This document shows positions 62,350 through 64,000 of a DNA stretch of 64,000 bases, piece by piece; position 1 is the stretch's first letter; the number at the start of each line of letters is the position of its first letter. The position numbers were made by a program, and so were the translations under genes. The DNA comes from Rhodobacter sp. NTK016B (GTDB lineage Bacteria > Pseudomonadota > Alphaproteobacteria > Rhodobacterales > Rhodobacteraceae): positions 206,196 through 270,195 of the forward strand of contig NZ_JAFKOK010000005.1 of assembly GCF_017303295.1 (NCBI RefSeq). Direction: 5' to 3'. The notes under the pieces were generated by a model that did not search any database, was not told the origin of the DNA, and saw nothing but the letters and a program-made list of their open reading frames with translations.

Positions 62350-63821
62350 CAGAAGACCGGAGGATAGGGCCGACCACCCCGGTCGAGGGTGATCCAGCGC
62401 GTTTCGGTGAAGGTCTCGATCGACCAGCGCCCGCCGTGCCGCCCCAGCCCCGAGGCCTTGGACCCACCGAAGGGCACATGCGGCTCATCGTTCACCGACG
62501 AGCAATTGACGTGGCACATGCCCGTCTCCAGCCGCCGCGCCATGTCCAGCGCGCGCGCCTCGTTCTGGGTGATGATGCCCGCGCTCAGCCCGTATTCGGT
62601 GTCGTTGTTCAGCGCGATCGCCTCGTCATCGGTTCGGAAGGGGATCACCGGCACGACGGGACCGAAGGTCTCATCGCGGTAGACCAGCATGTCGGGGGTC
62701 ACGCCGGTCAGGATGGTGGGTTCGACAAACCGCCCGTTGATGCCGCCGCCGGTGACGATCTCGGCGCCCTTGGCGATGGCGTCTTCCAGCTGCGCCTTCA
62801 CCCGCGCGACCTGCCGGTCGTTGATGAGCGGGCCGATCACATTCGCCTTGTCGGCGGTGTCGCCCACCTTCAGCCGTGCCGCACGGGCCGCAAATTGTTC
62901 AAGGAACGGCTGATAGATCGCCTCGTGCACCAGCACCTTTTCCACCGACATGCAGATCTGGCCCTGATGCATGAAGCTGCCGAAATTGGCCGCCTGCGTG
63001 GCGCGCTCCATATCGGCGTCGTCGAGGATGATCAGGCTGTCCTTGCCGCCCAGCTCGACGCAGGCCTTCTTCAGATGCGCGCCCGCCTTGGCGGCGATGG
63101 CGCGGCCCACCGGGGTCGAGCCGGTGAACGAGATGCCCTTGACGAAAGGGTGCTCGATCATCTCGTCGCCCATCGCCGCGACCCCGTCGCGCGAGCAGGT
63201 GATGACGTTGAACACCCCGGGCGGCACGCCTGCTTCTTCCAGCACCTCGGCGAACCACAGCCCGCCGATGTAGGGCGTGTCCTCGGACGGCTTCAGCACG
63301 ATGGTGTTGCCGGCAGCCAGTGCGAACGCAAAGCCGCGCGCGGTCAGGACGCCGGGAAAATTCCACGGGCTGATGACCGAGATCACCCCCATGGGCGAGC
63401 GCACGGCGCTGGAAAACTTGCCGTATTCGGACGGCAAAACCTCGCCCAGCGGCTGATAGCAGATCGCGGCGGCGGAGCGGAAAACCTCGGTCACGTAATG
63501 CGCCTCGAACGCGCCCTTGCCGTACCAGCCGCCGCCTTCGGCCTGCACGGCGGCGATGAATTCGGGCGCGCGGCGTTCCCAGACCTCGGCGATCTTGTGC
63601 ATCATGTGCGAGCGTTCGGTGAATTTCATCGCTGCCCAGTCGGGAAAGGCGGCATGCGCGGCCTCGATCGCGGCGGCGGCATCGGCGCGGGTGCCGTCGG
63701 GCGCCTCGGCCCAGAGCGCGCCGGTCGAAGGGTTGAGATCGGCGAAGCTGCGCGCGGCGGGGATCCAGCGGCCGCCGATATACTGGCCGCGCAGCTTGAT
63801 GGGGGCGGGCGTGTCACGCAT
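62349..63821 (-). CDS. Aldehyde dehydrogenase (benzaldehyde/vanillin dehydrogenase-like)
   Basis: 490-residue aldehyde dehydrogenase with SVISPWNFPGVLTARGFAFALAAGNTIVLKPSEDTP, FTGSTPVGRAIAAKAG, general base ELGGKDSLIILDDAD, nucleophile GQICMSVEKVLVHE and ETFGPVVPVIPF. The ICMSVEKVLVHE pattern and VNDEPHVPFGGSKASGLGRHGG tail are common in enzymes for aromatic aldehydes such as vanillin, benzaldehyde or salicylaldehyde. With a feruloyl-CoA synthase at the other end of the window this is tempting, but they are 59 kb apart. The ATG overlaps the stop of the gene upstream. Confidence 0.9.
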   Translation of the reverse strand: MRDTPAPIKLRGQYIGGRWIPAARSFADLNPSTGALWAEAPDGTRADAAAAIEAAHAAFPDWAAMKFTERSHMMHKIAEVWERRAPEFIAAVQAEGGGWYGKGAFEAHYVTEVFRSAAAICYQPLGEVLPSEYGKFSSAVRSPMGVISVISPWNFPGVLTARGFAFALAAGNTIVLKPSEDTPYIGGLWFAEVLEEAGVPPGVFNVITCSRDGVAAMGDEMIEHPFVKGISFTGSTPVGRAIAAKAGAHLKKACVELGGKDSLIILDDADMERATQAANFGSFMHQGQICMSVEKVLVHEAIYQPFLEQFAARAARLKVGDTADKANVIGPLINDRQVARVKAQLEDAIAKGAEIVTGGGINGRFVEPTILTGVTPDMLVYRDETFGPVVPVIPFRTDDEAIALNNDTEYGLSAGIITQNEARALDMARRLETGMCHVNCSSVNDEPHVPFGGSKASGLGRHGGRWSIETFTETRWITLDRGGRPYPPVF

Positions 63822-64000
63822 CGCGGACCTCCGAGCGTTGGAATTGCGATGTGCCGGGGCGGCGGCGGTAGATTTCGACCGAGCCGCCGGGTTGGATGTC
63901 CGGCGCCTCGGGCGCGCGTTGCGGCGCCGATGCAGGGCCTTGCGGCGACGGGGCGGCGGGGCGCGCGGTCGGGCGCAGGGGCGGCAGGGGGCTGCGCGCG
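63814..64000 (-). CDS. C-terminal end of an unidentified Pro/Ala-rich protein (partial)
   Basis: The last 61 codons of a gene entering from the right edge. The visible part is a low-complexity Pro/Ala/Arg tail, then PDIQPGGSVEIYRRRPGTSQ and FQRSEVRDA, ending in TGA at 63816-63814 that overlaps the aldehyde dehydrogenase ATG by 6 nt. Such overlap and GC-rich codon use support a real gene. Function cannot be stated from this tail. Confidence 0.6.
   Translation of the reverse strand, partial: ARSPLPPLRPTARPAAPSPQGPASAPQRAPEAPDIQPGGSVEIYRRRPGTSQFQRSEVRDA

Overview
The window is high-GC and densely packed, with many ATGA/TGATG start-stop overlaps. It looks like an alphaproteobacterial chromosome, most likely Rhodobacteraceae and plausibly Paracoccus or a close relative. 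The main supports are a CycM-type membrane-anchored cytochrome c552, HemP, a PmbA-CysQ-KDO transferase-like-LpxK row, YejABEF, several Liv- and Dpp-type importers and a feruloyl-CoA synthase operon. I recognised no tRNA, rRNA, CRISPR array, insertion sequence or phage gene. The left edge is intergenic and the right edge cuts a gene on the minus strand.

Layout. 0-4.3 kb: an operon of SDR dehydrogenase, MarR regulator, feruloyl-CoA synthase and a divergent thiolase, closed by a terminator. 4.4-8.6 kb: pmbA/tldE, cysQ, a waaA-like gene and lpxK, all overlapping. 8.65-15.2 kb, mostly minus strand: cobQ, a hydratase coupled to a GAPDH-like gene, hemP (plus), an AbrB-type membrane protein, an SDR and pheA. 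15.3-15.8 kb: cycM. 16-23 kb: yejABEF followed by a glycosyltransferase. 23.5-29.2 kb: a dpp-type peptide importer. 29.2-30.1 kb: a beta-hydroxyacid dehydrogenase (minus).

30.2-35.2 kb is a thiamine locus with two TPP riboswitches. One, on the plus strand, precedes thiC-thiM-thiE. The other, on the minus strand, precedes a Nudix hydrolase and thiD. Each is followed by a visible hairpin that buries the downstream Shine-Dalgarno sequence, so both probably act on translation. A LysR regulator and a YigZ/IMPACT protein follow on the minus strand.

36.7-52.7 kb holds the most unusual part: 14 genes on the plus strand with almost no gaps. In order they are two carotenoid-cleavage/lignostilbene-type oxygenases, a lipocalin-like protein, a PaaN-like aldehyde dehydrogenase, a nitronate monooxygenase-type flavoprotein, two thiolases, a tandem HxlR regulator with two apparent zinc motifs, a full Liv-type ABC importer, and an acyl-CoA synthetase placed between the importer ATPases and its binding protein. 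This reads as one uptake-and-degradation system for a hydrophobic unsaturated (phenylpropanoid, stilbene or isoprenoid-like) compound. The substrate is not determined by the sequence.

52.7-64 kb, all minus strand: a second complete Liv-type importer converging on the first, two aldehyde dehydrogenases, a flotillin-like SPFH protein, an SDR-fold protein lacking the catalytic Tyr/Lys, and the proline-rich end of an unidentified protein.
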